Shown here: positions 1 to 12,612 of the stretch, piece after piece
Layout of the letters: every line of letters starts with the position of its first letter
Position numbering within the stretch: position 1 is the stretch's first letter
DNA from: Acanthaster planci
Lineage: Eukaryota; Echinodermata; Asteroidea; Valvatida; Acanthasteridae
Direction of reading: 5' to 3'
Assembly (NCBI RefSeq): GCF_001949145.1
Contig: NW_019091369.1
Span: 280,000-309,501 of the forward strand
Length of the DNA stretch: 29,502 bases
Made by a program: the position numbers and the translations under genes
The notes under the pieces: model-generated
Seen by the model: the letters and a program-made list of their open reading frames with translations, nothing else
Database searches by the model: none
Told to the model about the DNA's origin: nothing

Positions 1-1530
1 TAGTGAAGGCAAAAAAATATCAAGAAAAGCCGACATCGAACGTCATTATTACAAACGTAGTATGATATTTCCCAAAATACCTCTAACAAGATTAATATCA
101 CAAACACATATCTTTTCAACAAAATCATTTTTGCAATCAGTGTAAATGTTGCATACATTACTTAACAAAATTACGAGCAACGCTATAGATTCCGATTTTA
201 TTGAAAATTTGATTATAGCTAAAATATCCGACGACGTTGTACAATTACGTGTGGTCAAATCGATGTACACTGTATACCTAAAGGGAAAATAAAACTGATA
301 AGTATTCGAACTTGGTGTTTGAGAGAACATGCAACTTCGCAGAGTGACATTTTCTCTGTATCTCTAATTATTTTCTAAAGACGTAATTCGAGACTTACAG
401 GCAGCACAGAAAAATGTTCACGCACACAAAATGTATCTGCCTTTCAATACGTGAAATACAAGTACAGCGAAGCGTGGGGGAGTCGATGTGTTCAGACAAG
501 AAAGACCGACAGACAGGCGTCAAAGGTCCCCACTGATAGTCAGACAGGCCACCCTACAGACATGGAAATAAATCACTAGCAAGTGGGGGCTGGGGAGGAG
601 TGAATACGAACTAAAGAATGGAATTCAGCCACCACCACCCCCCAAAAAAAGAAACAAACATACAAAGCAAAAACTAGCTTTTGCTTCGAACTGCAATCTG
701 TGCTCCTCATTAATTATTAGGCGATTTTCACATCAGTATGAACACAGCGGGTGAGCGTACATGACCACACATGAGTAACAACAAACCAGTTATACGATCA
801 ATGAATTGATGAAATCTCAAAAAAAGGTATAGATTTCGCTGTTCATTCCAAATGGAAGACGGTCCAATCTCAAGACGCGCACACGCAGTTCAAGTTGAAT
901 AACTGAACTGGTACACGACCGACTGTATTTCACTCTTCGCGATTTCATCCACACATCGCAGGGTCCCACGTGCGAAGTTATCAGAGCACGAGTACTTTGA
1001 AAGTATTATGTCTCCAATTAAGACCGGCAGCTTTCCAGTGCATGATGCGAGGGTGCGTGCGGGAACTGACATGTTATGTTTAATGTCGTCTCCACTCATC
1101 GTCCAACTAATCAGCCGACTGCATGTGAATGCCACGCCAGCGAGGGTCCACAGCTTTGTTTACATTTGAAACAGATCCACGAAGCTCTTGCGCATAATAT
1201 ATGGTACGATTCGCGCTGGGCACCAACGACTCGATAGGTACAGTCGACACGCCAATAATAATATTTCATAACACCAAATCATACGGTTTCTACTTAACAG
1301 ATATGCATACATGAATATATGAAATATGCAGATTAACCTTTACCATAATTAGCCATGTGCATCTCTCTGTACTCATTAGATACGTATGACTGAATAATCC
1401 TTGATACATGTACGTGGTTAGGTTACATAATATAGATCCAGCAAAGTAGCCGGTAAGTCCCGAATTTTTGAGAATTTTTACAAACTGAATTAGAAAGAGG
1501 ATAAATAGTCACCTTCACCGACAAGGTTCC
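1..1530. other. Noncoding stretch, no gene recognised
   Basis: AT-rich sequence with frequent stops in all frames. The longest open stretches (93 codons or fewer) have low-complexity or unconvincing translations. I see no RNA gene, terminal inverted repeat or recognisable domain. A donor-like GTAAGT occurs near 1454 without a partner acceptor. Confidence 0.5.
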
Positions 1531-1656
1531 CCCTGGGATGTTATATTTGTTGTCTGAGATGGCAGCCATAATGTGTAGAGCTTTCACTACTCGAGGTTTC
1601 CTCCGACCCCCACCGTGTTGTCCAAGAAATCCCCGATGTCTTGTTCTGCTCTGCAG

Positions 1657-1756
1657 GTACCGCGAGATCCAAACTTGTGAGAGAATTTACCACTTACACA
1701 AATTCGGATCTACAGGGTTGATGCAGAGCAGGAATAGAGTGAGGACAGTCCGACAG
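1657..1756 (+). CDS. Candidate internal exon flanked by splice signals
   Basis: A pyrimidine-rich tract ending in CTCTGCAG (1649-1656) precedes, and CGACAG|GTAAGG (donor at 1757) follows, a 100-base block. Only one frame is open across it; it would encode about 33 residues beginning YREIQTCERIYHL. The other two frames contain stops. The block lies in a locally GC-richer region. The peptide resembles no family I recognise. Splice-like motifs do occur by chance, and no companion exon was found, so this is a weak call. An alternative is a noncoding-RNA exon. Confidence 0.22.
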
Positions 1757-1762
1757 GTAAGG

Positions 1763-3255
1763 TGTCGCCGAAACGGCTCCCTCGGCGGGCTGTATATTGG
1801 CGAGCCGTAAAAGTAGCGGCAGTGGGAATGTAATTACACTTGTTCCCCCTGCCAGTGGCCGGGGTCGGCACACGAGAGGCACATGTTTTACGAGGTCGCC
1901 GGAGGTACGGTGAGCGGGGAGCACGGGCTGCGTGTACATGTACGAAAGAAGGTCCCCATCGAAAGGAAAATAAAAAAAAAAAATTCCCCAAATCTGTCAC
2001 AATTTGCTCTCACCACGTTCTAAGCAAAGGACCTGCAAAAATTGCGGAGAGTGCGGGCTACACAGTGTAAATAAATTATCAGTCAGGGCTAGACCGTGGA
2101 CTCGCAATAATGGCCCTAGTCGGTAATTTATGGAAGAGGGGATCAGTCATCCATGTCGGGACCTGAACCCATGCGAGTGAGAGGGGACGCCAGGCCCTAG
2201 TTACCTTCGCGAAAAATCACATCAGCACCAGCACTGAAGTCTTATTTCATGGGGAAAAACCACAGGCCAAATTATGACCTGTTTTTCGGGAGTGCAAAAA
2301 AGGACACTTCACAGGCAACGCATAGAATTCATTAAAAAAAAATGAGTGTAGAGCCTTTTGTGGGCCAACTGGCGAGAGATCCCCGATCATACTTTCAGAC
2401 TTCGTTGAAGGATATGGACCAGTGATTTCCCCTCTCGCTTGGACAAAACCCAGGATTGTCTGATGACGACTGTGGAGGGGACAAAAGGTGTATTCCTGGT
2501 CATAAAAGAGGGGGGAATTTCTCTCCGCAAACAGTCGCAGTCAGCAGTAATCACGTACATTTGAACTGAGCAAACAGGCACGATTCGATCTGATTTGACC
2601 CACGGTTATTCATGTTGTTACTAGTGCGAAAAGCGGGTTTGGGAATATTAAGCGTAAAAAAAATGCTTGGTACGGAGGATTAAATCTATTTGAGCCATTA
2701 GAGTAACCAATCCCCTCCAGTCAGCTGCTAATCCAATCATATTTTCTCTTGCCAGTGACAATTGGGCGTCTTTGGGGACTGCAATCACACCATAATTCTT
2801 CACAAACATGGTCGCATCGAATAAAAAACACGGTGGACAGATTTAGACATTACGACATGGAATTAGTCATAGCCTAATGGCCCTGATTCATAAATTAGTA
2901 TAGCAACTCGAGGGCATGTGTTGAATTTAACCTACATGATGTACCGTGAAGAAATGAACACCTGTAGGGGTACAAAGTGTGGGATGAAATTCGTAAAATC
3001 TGGAGAAAGACCTGCAAGGCGATCATAGATGGATTTTATAGATGTTTTATCGCGAGCAATTGTGTAGGCTATGTGGGTCGTGAATATCAAAATGCTTTTC
3101 ATCATTCTAAAAACTGAAAAATATTTGATTTAAATGAATTTCTTTTGGACTAAGTGGTTTTTCTGTTTTCTCAGAAAGAAAGCCTGGGTATAATTTTGAA
3201 ATCATTTAATGGGCTCGTAATTACAGGTCAAGGTTAGAATCTGAACGCACGTAAA
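1763..3255. other. Noncoding stretch
   Basis: No gene is supported. The first 200 bases are GC-richer, and all three competing ORFs there overlap each other on opposite strands, which suggests composition rather than coding. A mononucleotide A run lies near 1970-1982. The remainder is AT-rich with no detectable repeat structure. Confidence 0.45.
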
Positions 3256-3259
3256 GCAG

Positions 3260-3870
3260 ACAGGCATTAGGCCTATGTGCGGCGCAGGTGCTTTATTGCA
3301 TACTCACCCGAACTCGCACAGTTCCAGTGTCTTCTGCGTAACATCATGGCATACAGACGGAGACCGGGCTCTGTAGACGGAACAAGCGGCCATCGCGTGG
3401 GAGTCAACGCCGGCGAGGAGCCGCCAAAAGAACACCCCGTGTCCTCACCTGCCCCGCTCCGCTGTCGACTGATCTTGACCTTAACATGAGGCGGTGACGA
3501 CGGCAGCCGGCCCAGCGCGAATAAACCGGGGCGGTATGTACACGGCTTATCTATATACACATCTATCAGCCGGGGAGTGCTGAAAATATTGGACGGGGCC
3601 GGGTTAAACATTAACCGGCCGGACCCGACCCGCTGAAGGTGAAGTTGAAGGCAGGGGGGTTATGATTAGGCTAGCATCTCTAGTGGAGGTGTTTGAGGTG
3701 TCGCTTCAACCAGAATGGAACCGCAATAGGGCGTGATCAGATGTCAGGTCGCCCCGAGCAGCTCAACGGGCTCAAGGCAGCCGAGTTTCCCTCTGAACCA
3801 GTGGGTATTAAGCGCTGGTGCGGTTTGGCGCCGACCAAAGATGGCGCTGCCCTGACCCAGCTGTCGAGGT
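3260..3870. promoter_or_regulatory. CpG-rich promoter-like block, possibly bidirectional
   Basis: CpG is dense here: more than 20 CpG dinucleotides between about 3361 and 3545, against sparse CpG on both sides. On the minus strand there are two good splice donors: GGGGCAG|GTGAGG (exon end 3449) and TTCGG|GTGAGT (exon end 3308). On the plus strand there is an E2F-like TTTGGCGCC (3824-3832), a YY1-like AAGATGGCG (3838-3846) and a donor-like TCGAG|GTAGGC near 3869. This combination is what a CpG-island promoter with first exons would look like. No transcript evidence is available, so promoter function is inferred. Confidence 0.38.
3449..3487 (-). CDS. Candidate 13-codon first coding exon
   Basis: On the minus strand an ATG at 3487-3485 opens 13 codons (MLRSRSVDSGAGQ) that end exactly at a strong CAG|GTGAGG splice donor. 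It sits inside the CpG-rich block. Splice donors directly after a short first coding segment are common in animal genes. A second minus-strand frame, open from ATG 3611 and able to use the donor after 3308, is an alternative reading. No downstream exon was identified, so the product is unknown. Confidence 0.2.
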
Positions 3871-6731
3871 AGGCACACATGTAAACTGACCTTTATCATT
3901 TCTGCGTTGACATAAGCGGGGCGTTGTTTGCCTCTTCAGAAAAAAAAACTACACGGGATAAAAAACATCCTGGTGTTAATGACGAAAAATCTGCTCCGTC
4001 ACTATGGTCACATCATCAAGACTGTCGCGGTCATGCTTCGTATTTCAATTTAAAATAAACCCTCAGAAATGATAAGTATCACAAACTGGAGCAGGGCACG
4101 AAAAGCAAAGCCCCTTATTCACTAACCGGTAATACTCAACCTGCGCCAGGAATATGCAGGAACGACTGAAAAATGCAGAACAGGAAACTCTGTCAAAAAT
4201 ATGAAAGGAGTACATCTTTATGACGTATGATCGGTTGAACGGTCTCCAAAGACCCAGTTTATCACAGCAAAGTTCAGTTGTCTGAAAAAAATCGTGGCTT
4301 TTATTGTAAGCAAGTAATACTGTATTCATGTACTTCACATTCGATCAATGCCAAGTATGTTTCCCACCCCGTAGAAACCATGTCGTTGTGCAGCACAACA
4401 GCACACGCACACCATCACCAACTGCCGCTGACACACCAACGATTGACTCGATCGTAGCGCTTTTGGTTGTTGTTAACGTTTACTCCAGTAATTCCCGCGG
4501 TGCAGGGAAGACTGGAGATGGTGATTCGCTTTCCCGAGGCCAACGTACTGAAGTTACATGTTTTGTGTCTGAGCATTAATTGAAATACTGTTTAATAGAA
4601 AAACAAATGTGTTACATGTCAGACAGCCAGCTGAAAATGAATGAAAAGTTTACAATACAGTTGGGAAAAAAAGGGATAGGCTAACGCATGCGCATACAAC
4701 TTTACAACCTCTTTGATACTGGTTCCTTGGGAGAATCTCATCATTCCTTTTTTAAAGTAAATTGTCCTGCAGAAAATTGGTATAAGATTCTGTTGAATGT
4801 CGGCACTCACTTTCATCAAACAAAAACGTTGTCGTTTCCAAAATGAACACGCTGAAACAGCGATTGCCATTGGCCAGCTGGCCATGATCTTCGTGACCTC
4901 GGCCAATCAGATTGTCCGATCCGAAGTTTTGTCGGTTCCGTCAGTCTGTTGGTCTTCGGATTTTCTTGACAATCTCGGTCGATTGCAAGCTCGTTAACTA
5001 GGATGCCATAAATTATGCCCAAAACGTATGCCCCAGGCCGGGCGATTCCTGCTGGGCTTGGCTGCAGGCAGTACGCGTTGGAGAGTTTCTCGTCCAAGGT
5101 GTAGTCACACACATTTTACTGGCATTTTTATGTGTTTTACACAATGTTTTAGAAAAGAAATTAAAACCAAGAAAACTTGAGACAAATATGTTTTTCTTTA
5201 CATAATGAAAAGTTTAAGCTGATACTTCACAGTCATGCGGGTGCTGGACATAAAACATGAAATTTCATTCCTTTGGCCTAGTAAACAGCCTTTGCATAAG
5301 GTTCGCAGGTCATAATATTCCGTTCTCATCAATCACCTCGATTTACAACTTGGAACTTTTTCTTCCGAGCCAAAATACCACATCGCCATGTACAAGACGT
5401 ACACAAATTAATGGGTCAGGACGATTTTTCGGTTTGCGATGATTCTATCATCGGGGTATACAGGTTGCAAAGGTTAGATGTCATTTATAGAGGAAAGCTA
5501 CTGCGAGTCTAGTTACACGACGTGTCTTCAAATATTTCGTCCTTAACTGGTTTTCAAGATTTTCAAAGCTGTAACCAGCAGGGGATATACAACTATCCTC
5601 TTTGGCTGAAACACGTATATTTGCAACTCTCATCAGAACTGTTGTGAAAAAGCTAAACCTTAGTACCCTTAACATTTGGATTATGCCGTTGAAGTTGTTC
5701 CAAGTTTTTCAGCAAAATAGTCGCATTTCGTTCGATCTGACGGAAGAATAACTAGGAAAAATGCAGAAAGCTTGAGTAATTATGAAGTTATGCAGGTGAA
5801 AATGGACGCAACGAAAAGCAAAATAAAAATCTGATCTTCATGTGCGTCTTGGATAAAGTACGCATTATTTTATGGATGTGTCAGGCCTATGTATTAATAT
5901 ATTTTTACTTCAGAGTGTAAACGTGCAATCACTGTATTCCGTATTTCTCGAAAAAATGCGAATGTTGAAAGTGCTGAAAAGATAAAAACTCAGATACTAT
6001 GTGCCACGCAAGATATATCAGAGTCACAATAGAACGTTGTGGTTTGCCCCTTTTGGTGTATCCTTTTGAACATGTTTGTCATTATTTACTTCTTGCTATT
6101 GTAATTGTTTTGAAGCAAAATGATCAATGGCGTGGATTAAAAAAGGTATATGGTGTGACCAGTTCCATAGAGTGACCAGATAGTTTTAGCAGTTTATAGA
6201 ATATTTATACCAATCATTAAAAAAAACAAAATCTTCCGGGGGTAAGTGGATTTTGCCCATTGTGATTCACTCTGATGTCTGTCCCGTCCTATGTTTGTTA
6301 GCTTTCGTCCTCATCTTCTGTAATTAATTAACGATATGGGACCGGAAAGACTTTCTGGGCCGAGTGAAGGAAATATGGTTCGCCACAACTTTTCAAAGGG
6401 CGGTGGCATTTTGTAGTAGGGAGCATCAAAATTGTCGCATTGGGGTACATTCATTAGTTTTAGCCATAGTTTTAAACAGGAAGAGCCCTTCATCTTCTTC
6501 AAATTCCAAGGGAGGGACAAGGCATCGAATTGGAGGGGCTGTCCTGTGTCCCACATTATACTAATATACGCGTCCTTCAAAATGTTATTTTGGAGATTGT
6601 GGATCGAATTTGAAAAAAAGTCTTCGGAAAAATGTATCATATAGGCCTATTGTTAATAAAGTGTCCCTGATTTTAACACAATCATTTAACATAAATATGT
6701 TTCGTATTTGCACTGAGGACTGAGGCGGGGA
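3871..6731. other. Noncoding stretch
   Basis: No gene is supported. Open frames are short and overlap on opposite strands. The block around 4790-5110 is locally more complex and is annotated separately for its CCAAT/palindrome cluster. From 5120 to 6300 the sequence is AT-rich and featureless to me. Confidence 0.45.
4869..4910. promoter_or_regulatory. Opposed CCAAT boxes around a 14-base palindrome
   Basis: A perfect palindrome TGGCCAGCTGGCCA (4871-4884) begins within an inverted CCAAT (ATTGG, 4869-4873). It is followed by GGCCAATCAG (4901-4910), a good match to the NF-Y CCAAT consensus in the plus orientation. The spacing of about 30 bases is typical of paired NF-Y sites. No transcription start is identifiable nearby, so promoter activity is conjecture. 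Confidence 0.28.
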
Positions 6732-6790
6732 CAGTGGCGTAACTAAAGGGGGTGGGGGGCATGCTTGAGGCCTGTGCCCCTCCCCCCGAA
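6732..6790. mobile_element. Transposon terminal fragment (CAGTGGCGTAAC type)
   Basis: The block begins CAGTGGCGTAACTAAAGG, then runs into G-rich and, near 6777, C-rich sequence. CAGTGGCGTA(A/G)C followed by a poly-G tract is a recurrent terminus of dispersed elements (hAT-like by its CAG start) in marine invertebrates. The first 12 bases recur in reverse orientation at 19381-19392. No matching far end or target duplication was found here, so this is a solo or truncated end. Confidence 0.45.
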
Positions 6791-9700
6791 ATACAGAAGG
6801 AAAACTTCTGCTGTTGGTCAGTGTTATGACTGTGATCGAACCCATTGAGTATTCCGGTCGCCGGGAAGATTATTGGGAAAATAGCCGATTCTTCCACTCG
6901 AAATTCGAAACACCACGTAGGCATCCGTTTGACTGTAAGGATATAAAAGTTGCAGGCCAGTGTAGGCTAAAACTGTTTGCGCGGACCAAATCACAGTTTG
7001 TATGCACTTAAATTCTCTGTAAAATAGAGCAATTTTGTGGCCTATGAACTGGAAGATTTGTAGAAAAGACAGGTTTAGGTGAGCAATAAGAATACCAGCT
7101 TGCGTCTGAGTGAGATTTGCATGAAATCGGTGCCTGAAAACGGTCTATTTTTTCGAGAAGACTAGTGCAGGTGTCGATATTTCAAAAGGCGAGGGGCTTC
7201 ACGACTGCTTTTTAGGGGTGACCTTCCGTGAAGAAAAATATATTTTCAAAAGTTATCGGTTAATGAATGGAAATTTGAAAAGAAAGTGAACAACCATAAC
7301 CTTGGCTTTAATTTGATGTACGTCTCGAACGTCTGAAGACTAGTGAGTATTTTCCGCGATTTTTTGAAGTTCAGGTATTTATCGCTGTTGGCTACATGAC
7401 AGTGTATTTACTGGCCTGCAACCATAAATACGCCTTACAACCGGATTAATGCCAAAGCAATCGCACTAGCCAAAAGGGGGCATTGCAGACACAACAAGGA
7501 AACTATAGATAGTCTGCATGCTTTGGTTTCTTGACATGAAAAACGGCTGTTCTCGAGCTGATCTCAAAACAGGACCCCGGACGTTTTTATCCCCGCAAAT
7601 TCCACCATGCAGTACATGGTGTCGGGAATGCATTTTGACCTTTCGTTTTCGAGCAGCGATCATACGGGGGCGTAGACTATAGCTGCCTGACCCGCATCAG
7701 AAGGGACGGTAAACAGTGCAGCAGTAAATGGGCATATTTATAACCCTCGAAGTGATGGGCTCCATTCAGTGGTTAATCGCAACAGGTATTTTTAGAGCTG
7801 ATATGTATCTGGGATGTGCCTCTCGACCATACTTCACCAGTGAATGGAAGGGGGCGGATCTCCATCACGAGACTCGTCTTGTGCCGTAAACTCGACAGTT
7901 CACAGCCAACTCGAACTTTTGATCCAGACATTTCGAAAGTAATGACAAAAATGACTGTTTCATTGTTATTCTCATTATATTGGTCCAAACTCAGCCTTAA
8001 ATATATGATATTATTGACTTTTGATAGAGCTGACTATTTCAATCTCTCAAGATCTCAAGAAATGAAACAATTGAAAATCTTATTTCAACCAGTCATGCGA
8101 AGCGCTGCAACACGATGCATAGGGATGGCCAGCCTATACACCACCAAAAAAAATATATACTGTATATATAAAAATTCCGCCATTTTGTTTCCCCAAATAT
8201 ATGTTTCACATAGCGGCGTACATTGTACTGAACTGACGACGAAAAATTGTACTTACACGTTTAAAACTTGTTCTGTTCTTTACTTTAATTTATGCCTCCT
8301 CACACCTTGAAAAGAATACCGGTATATAGAAGGACAACAGCATCCTGCGCATGTGTCAGGGACAAAAAAGGCACCACGTGGCTTCAGACGGGGTGGACAT
8401 TTTCAGTTCAGTTCCTACGTAGGTTAGAGGTCATACCACTTTACAGCAGAAGGAAGGCGTATTCAATATGGCAACGGAGTACTTTAAAGCATCAGGAATG
8501 ACAACTCTGTCACTGTGAACTTCAGACATCCCTGGGCAAAGTCTACTGGTCACTGATTAGAATGACTATAACGCGTACATCAGTTTCATAACCACTCCTC
8601 CTCTCCACGGCCGATGCAGTTTTATTCAATGAATTACCGAATAACCAAACACTGATATGAAACCTCACCGGTATGAGAATTTAGCATTGCACCTTGGGGA
8701 GGTTCCTACCTTCGATAACATAGAACGTTTATACATTCCCAACCAAGCTGGCATTTTGAATTTCCTCAGCTCTCCCAAAGGGGGTTCTCCCGGGAATCTC
8801 GTTCTGGGATTTCCTCCCATTTTCTGAAACTGTACGACATTGTCATTTCATAAAGGCTTCCCAAGTGCAATGCCTCCTGCACATTTGACGAACCCTTAGT
8901 TAAATGGCAAGGAAGCATTAAATGAGGAAGTTTGAAGTATTCGGAGGCATTGGGAAAGAGGAGAGCAACTGTGCATACTGTCCGTCCCCGTTCCCCGTGA
9001 ATGGTTTTCAGCCTGTCAGTACTGATGATTGCTCCCCTCCCCGGACGCCCATCTTTGGAGACAGGGTGCAAACCATGTCATGCGTCTCACATTCGATATC
9101 TTTGCCTAAAATTGTATTGAGTTTAAACATTTTGTGATTGCAGTGTGTTTGTGAAAAGATTCACCCAGCAGGTCGCGATACCGATCTACAATTTGTTGGA
9201 CCGAAGGTCTCCTCTTGTATCGTGTGCTAAAGACATGTTAGGTCAAAAGGTCAAGTACCAGGTTAGAAAACGTAAATTCATATTTGCCAACAGTTGTGCC
9301 TCGTGATAGATTAATAAGTATCACGAGACACGTATACAGCTCAAACGCCCACTGACATGGTCCAGACTCAGAAACCAGTCGTTACAAAATCTGCCGTGGA
9401 GTCTTCCAAATGGTATACAAAAATGATGTCTCTATCCCAAAATGTTATCAGAATAAAACTGTCTGAATATTTGCTAATTGTCCTCACGGCCAGCTTTTTC
9501 CTTAACAGTTTAGGCATTAACTTTCGCTAAATAGGTGAAATGAACAGTGCCTCAGTGATATTGAAAAGGGAATGTACACTGTAGATGATTTGAAAATGAC
9601 TTTTTTTGCAGTACGATTGCAAACAGTCTAGTTGTGATTTTTCTGTCATCTAAGTCAAGGATCTTCACGCATTCATTAAAGGGTCCATGTAATGTGGTTG

Positions 9701-10033
9701 TTTCACTGCAACCCTTGAGATTTCACGTTTGCATTTCAATTTACCTTTTCTTTCATTTCTTCTCTGCTACTGTAATTTGTATTTTGGAGCCTTTCTAGTT
9801 TTATGCTCATACAAATTGATAAAATTCCTAATAAAAACTGAAATACTATCCCAGGCATTAACTGCAGTGATGCACTGATATGTGTACATAAAAAGCGCTA
9901 GAAATGTTTGTTTTTTTGCTGACGTAAATTCCAATTTCTTTGGCACTTCGTTGCTGTGTTAGACTAGTTTAGATGAGCCTTTTTCCTAAAGTTATTGTTA
10001 ATCAGAGAAAACTTAGGGTTCAACCATGTAGCT
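6791..10033. other. Noncoding stretch
   Basis: No gene is supported. The longest open frame (7816-8310, 164 codons, plus) has a translation without domain features and a hydrophobic, AT-driven second half. The sequence is otherwise non-repetitive. A perfect DR2 site at 9240-9253 is listed separately. Confidence 0.45.
9240..9253 (+). promoter_or_regulatory. Perfect DR2 nuclear-receptor element
   Basis: Two exact AGGTCA half-sites are separated by AA (AGGTCAAAAGGTCA). A degenerate third half-site AGGTTA follows six bases later. DR2 elements bind RAR/RXR and some orphan receptors such as COUP-TF. The match is exact, but a single site in noncoding DNA does not establish function. Confidence 0.4.
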
Positions 10034-10123
10034 CCATGGTTCAACTTTGAACATGAAAATATGTTAACTGAACAATGCCGTCCCTGATTTACATCACAGC
10101 TAGCTGCAGCGCCCTCAGTTAAC
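10034..10123 (-). repeat. Dispersed repeat family, copy A
   Basis: Read on the minus strand, this copy runs from a GAGGGCGCTG start, through CTGTGATGT..ATCAGG and TGTTCAGT, to TGTTCAAAGTTGAACC. The same string of motifs in the same order occurs on the plus strand at 16535-16645. The translated core of this copy reads CDVNQGRHCSV; copy B reads CDVDQVRHCSV. The family is unknown to me. It could be a MITE/SINE or a relic of a coding element. Confidence 0.5.
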
Positions 10124-12323
10124 GTTGTACGGAGAACCATGAACAATACACAAAACTCCGAAATGTTTCAGTGCAGTCGTCATACATCGAAGAAGAGGAA
10201 AAAGATGCACGTGAAAAATCATGGCATGGATCCTTTAACTTGAGAGAAGTACACACTCGGAGTGAACACGTGACCCCTTATTGGTGTCTACAGGCGCTGA
10301 ATGATCCGATTATTATAATAAACCAGTGGTTAAATTGGTGATTGATGGCTGTCGAATGAATTATTGATGCGTCAACAAGACGTTTTCCCAACCACAGGCG
10401 GGAGTGATTATTCTGCTGGCTTTTCCTCATGAATTAACAACTCCCCTTTGTCGTTTCAAGAGGCCGTGACCGTCCACGAAACAATCTTCGCTCAGAGATT
10501 TTGGAATAAAAAATGCACTTATTTGTTTTTGTTTTTGCCCAAGCTAGGATTTGTTTTGAATGCTGAATATTGTGATGTTTTTGTGCGTATCCCCTCAGCT
10601 GGCCTCCCCAAGGCTACAATTTTTGCTGTCACGTGGTGTTTTTCCTAATAACCTCATTAACCTGAACACCAACACCCCTTGCATTAAGGTCATATTAAAA
10701 CGAAAGACTGCAACATTGCTTGTTGACCTGAATCCATTGTTCTGTTTTCACAACAATCCCATCTACATGCAAAACGATTCGTTTAAAACACTGACCGGAG
10801 CCATTTTAGTGTCGTCTGGAAAAATCACTAGTGTTGAGCGCTAATGTCCCCATTTTGAGGTGTATTTTTTGACGTTTAAAGACTCTATTTGTTTCGCTTG
10901 CAGCAGCATCTTTCGAATATTGCACTCAAAAACGAAACTGATGTAATGTCTCGACTCCATTGAGATAAGTTTTCGGCATGTCTCAACTAGTCATTTGTTT
11001 TTCCCAGTAATATCATTTTTATCTTCAGTTCACGACAACGCTGTATTTAGGGTGGATGCTCACGAGTGTTCACCTTTCGTTTGGTGAAACTGAATAAGGT
11101 GCTTGTGACTGCAGCACAGCGGGTTATGGTTTCATATTCAAGTGAAGCTTTCTGTCACGTGACCTCTTCACATTTTACCCTCGTGACATGAGCGTCACAT
11201 GATCACACTGACATCAGGATGTGATACCTGGATTGCATCTAGTTATCTCGAAGCATTCCTGCAGAGTTTCATGAAATCTAAGATGATCTCCCTTGCTTTA
11301 TTGCTTTTTAGTGTTTTTCAAGTTGGCCCAGTCTCACTATCTTCGTAGAATTTGGCAGGAGCTCACACCTTTGCAACACCACCTTCTTAAAAGGACACAG
11401 CAACTGACTTAATAAAATAAAAAGACCAACTGACAGCAGTTGGATACAAGCTTACTACCCTTTCCTTAGGTTCCTTTGCGGATTTATTGGTTTGAGGGTG
11501 CAAAGGACATCCATTTAGGAAATTGAAACCATTTAGAGCAATTTTTGTTTAAAAAAAAACTACCCCACTTATGCAACACGAAAAACGACAGTGCAAGTGA
11601 GTCAATATAAAAAAAAGACCAACTGACGTGCAGGGATTTATATTAATATCAGCGGGTTGCAGTGACTAAACTAACCACTATAGTGTACCGAATGTGACGT
11701 CACTGCGCTAATGCCTTTTACACACTAATTGTACGCGTGACGTATTCACTTTGGTACTCTACAGAGCCGCTTCTAGGGATATCGCGCGTGCCGTGATGAG
11801 TGCAACAAAATCTATGTCAATCTCGCCTCTGGGGTTCATTTATTTTCCACTTACTTCCAGTGGTAGCCCTTGGTTAGGAAACTTTCCTCCTCAATCTTGA
11901 TTGACAGCAAATATCGTGTTCCATATGCTATTACGTGTTTTAACGCTCAAAGTGAATTTCCTCATCCCCGCCTCGTCCCCTCACCCTTTCACATCTTTCG
12001 TAATTCACACGAAATCGGATATTATAAATTACAGTGGCTGGATAAGAATTTTAAAATTTGATATGTTCAAAATCGTGTAGTAGGCTCCGTAATGCAGTGC
12101 ATAATTGACCCTGTTTGTTTACTAGATCCATTCCGTCTACCACACAGCCAAGCACCGGACTATTTCTAATCAACCAGTCCTGGGTGAGAGCAGTATCCAT
12201 TGGGCGCACGTTGAGCGCACTGCTCAACGCCGTGCGAACGAGACTGACGGGAATAAAGTGGGGGCGTCCTTTCCTAAGTCTGCCTTTTTTATTACACTTT
12301 GCGTAAACGTGTTTGACACAGAC
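10124..12323. other. Noncoding stretch with possible regulatory sites
   Basis: No gene is supported. Contents include an AT/homeodomain-motif-rich segment near 10300-10370, the E-box cluster at 11154-11206, and a direct repeat of the motif AAAAAGACCAACTGAC (near 11420 and 11615). There is also an imperfect inverted repeat at about 11677-11766 whose arms end in ACGTCAC. Confidence 0.4.
11154..11206. promoter_or_regulatory. E-box cluster with GTCACGTGAC palindrome
   Basis: GTCACGTGAC (11154-11163) is a full palindromic match to the USF/MITF/TFEB-type extended E-box. Within 45 bases follow GTGACATGAG and GTCACATGATCAC (11194-11206), both matching the TCACATGA variant used by MITF-like factors. 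Clustering of three related sites is suggestive. No nearby promoter is recognised. Confidence 0.33.
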
Positions 12324-12612
12324 CAGGGCCCAATTTCACGGTGCTACTTAGCACTTAGCACTACTAATAGAGGCTCCACATATTTCATGGAGACCATGAG
12401 CAGTAAGGACAGCCAAAGGCATACTTACCTTGGAGGAAATAATTTGCTAAAACTTAGTCAAGTAACAACAGAAATCTCTATACTCGTGCAACCGTTAACA
12501 TCACGCCAAGCACCGCCTTGAAATAGTGCTCAAGGTTTTTTGCTAATTTTCTTCAGCTGAAATTAGCACGATCTTTCTGGTAACTGTTAAGCAACTCTAT
12601 GAAATTCAACCC
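12324..12612. mobile_element. MITE-like element with degenerate terminal inverted repeats
   Basis: The left end reads CAGGGCCCAATTTCACGGTG and continues CTACTTAGC. The reverse complement of the right end reads GGGTTGAATTTCATAGAGTT and continues GCTTAAC. The termini match at about two thirds of positions over 27 bases, and the interior repeats TTAGCAC/GCTAATT-like words. GGGCCCAATTTCATAGAG...TGCTTAAGC ends belong to a non-autonomous DNA element seen in several marine invertebrates. No clear target-site duplication was found. The element is about 290 bases, with no ORF. Confidence 0.6.

Noticed and set aside
2085-2215. tRNA-derived SINE, from A-box-like TGGCCCTAGTCGG and a GGGACCTGAACCC segment
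   Set aside because: Box spacing and B-box orientation do not fit a Pol III promoter, and no second copy exists in the window.
7816-8310. Longest open frame in the window (164 codons, plus)
   Set aside because: No splice or start context, no domain, a composition-driven hydrophobic second half, and an overlapping antisense frame of similar quality.
12421-12445. U1 snRNA start-like ATACTTACCTTGG
   Set aside because: The match stops after about 12 bases and lies inside the MITE at 12324-12612.
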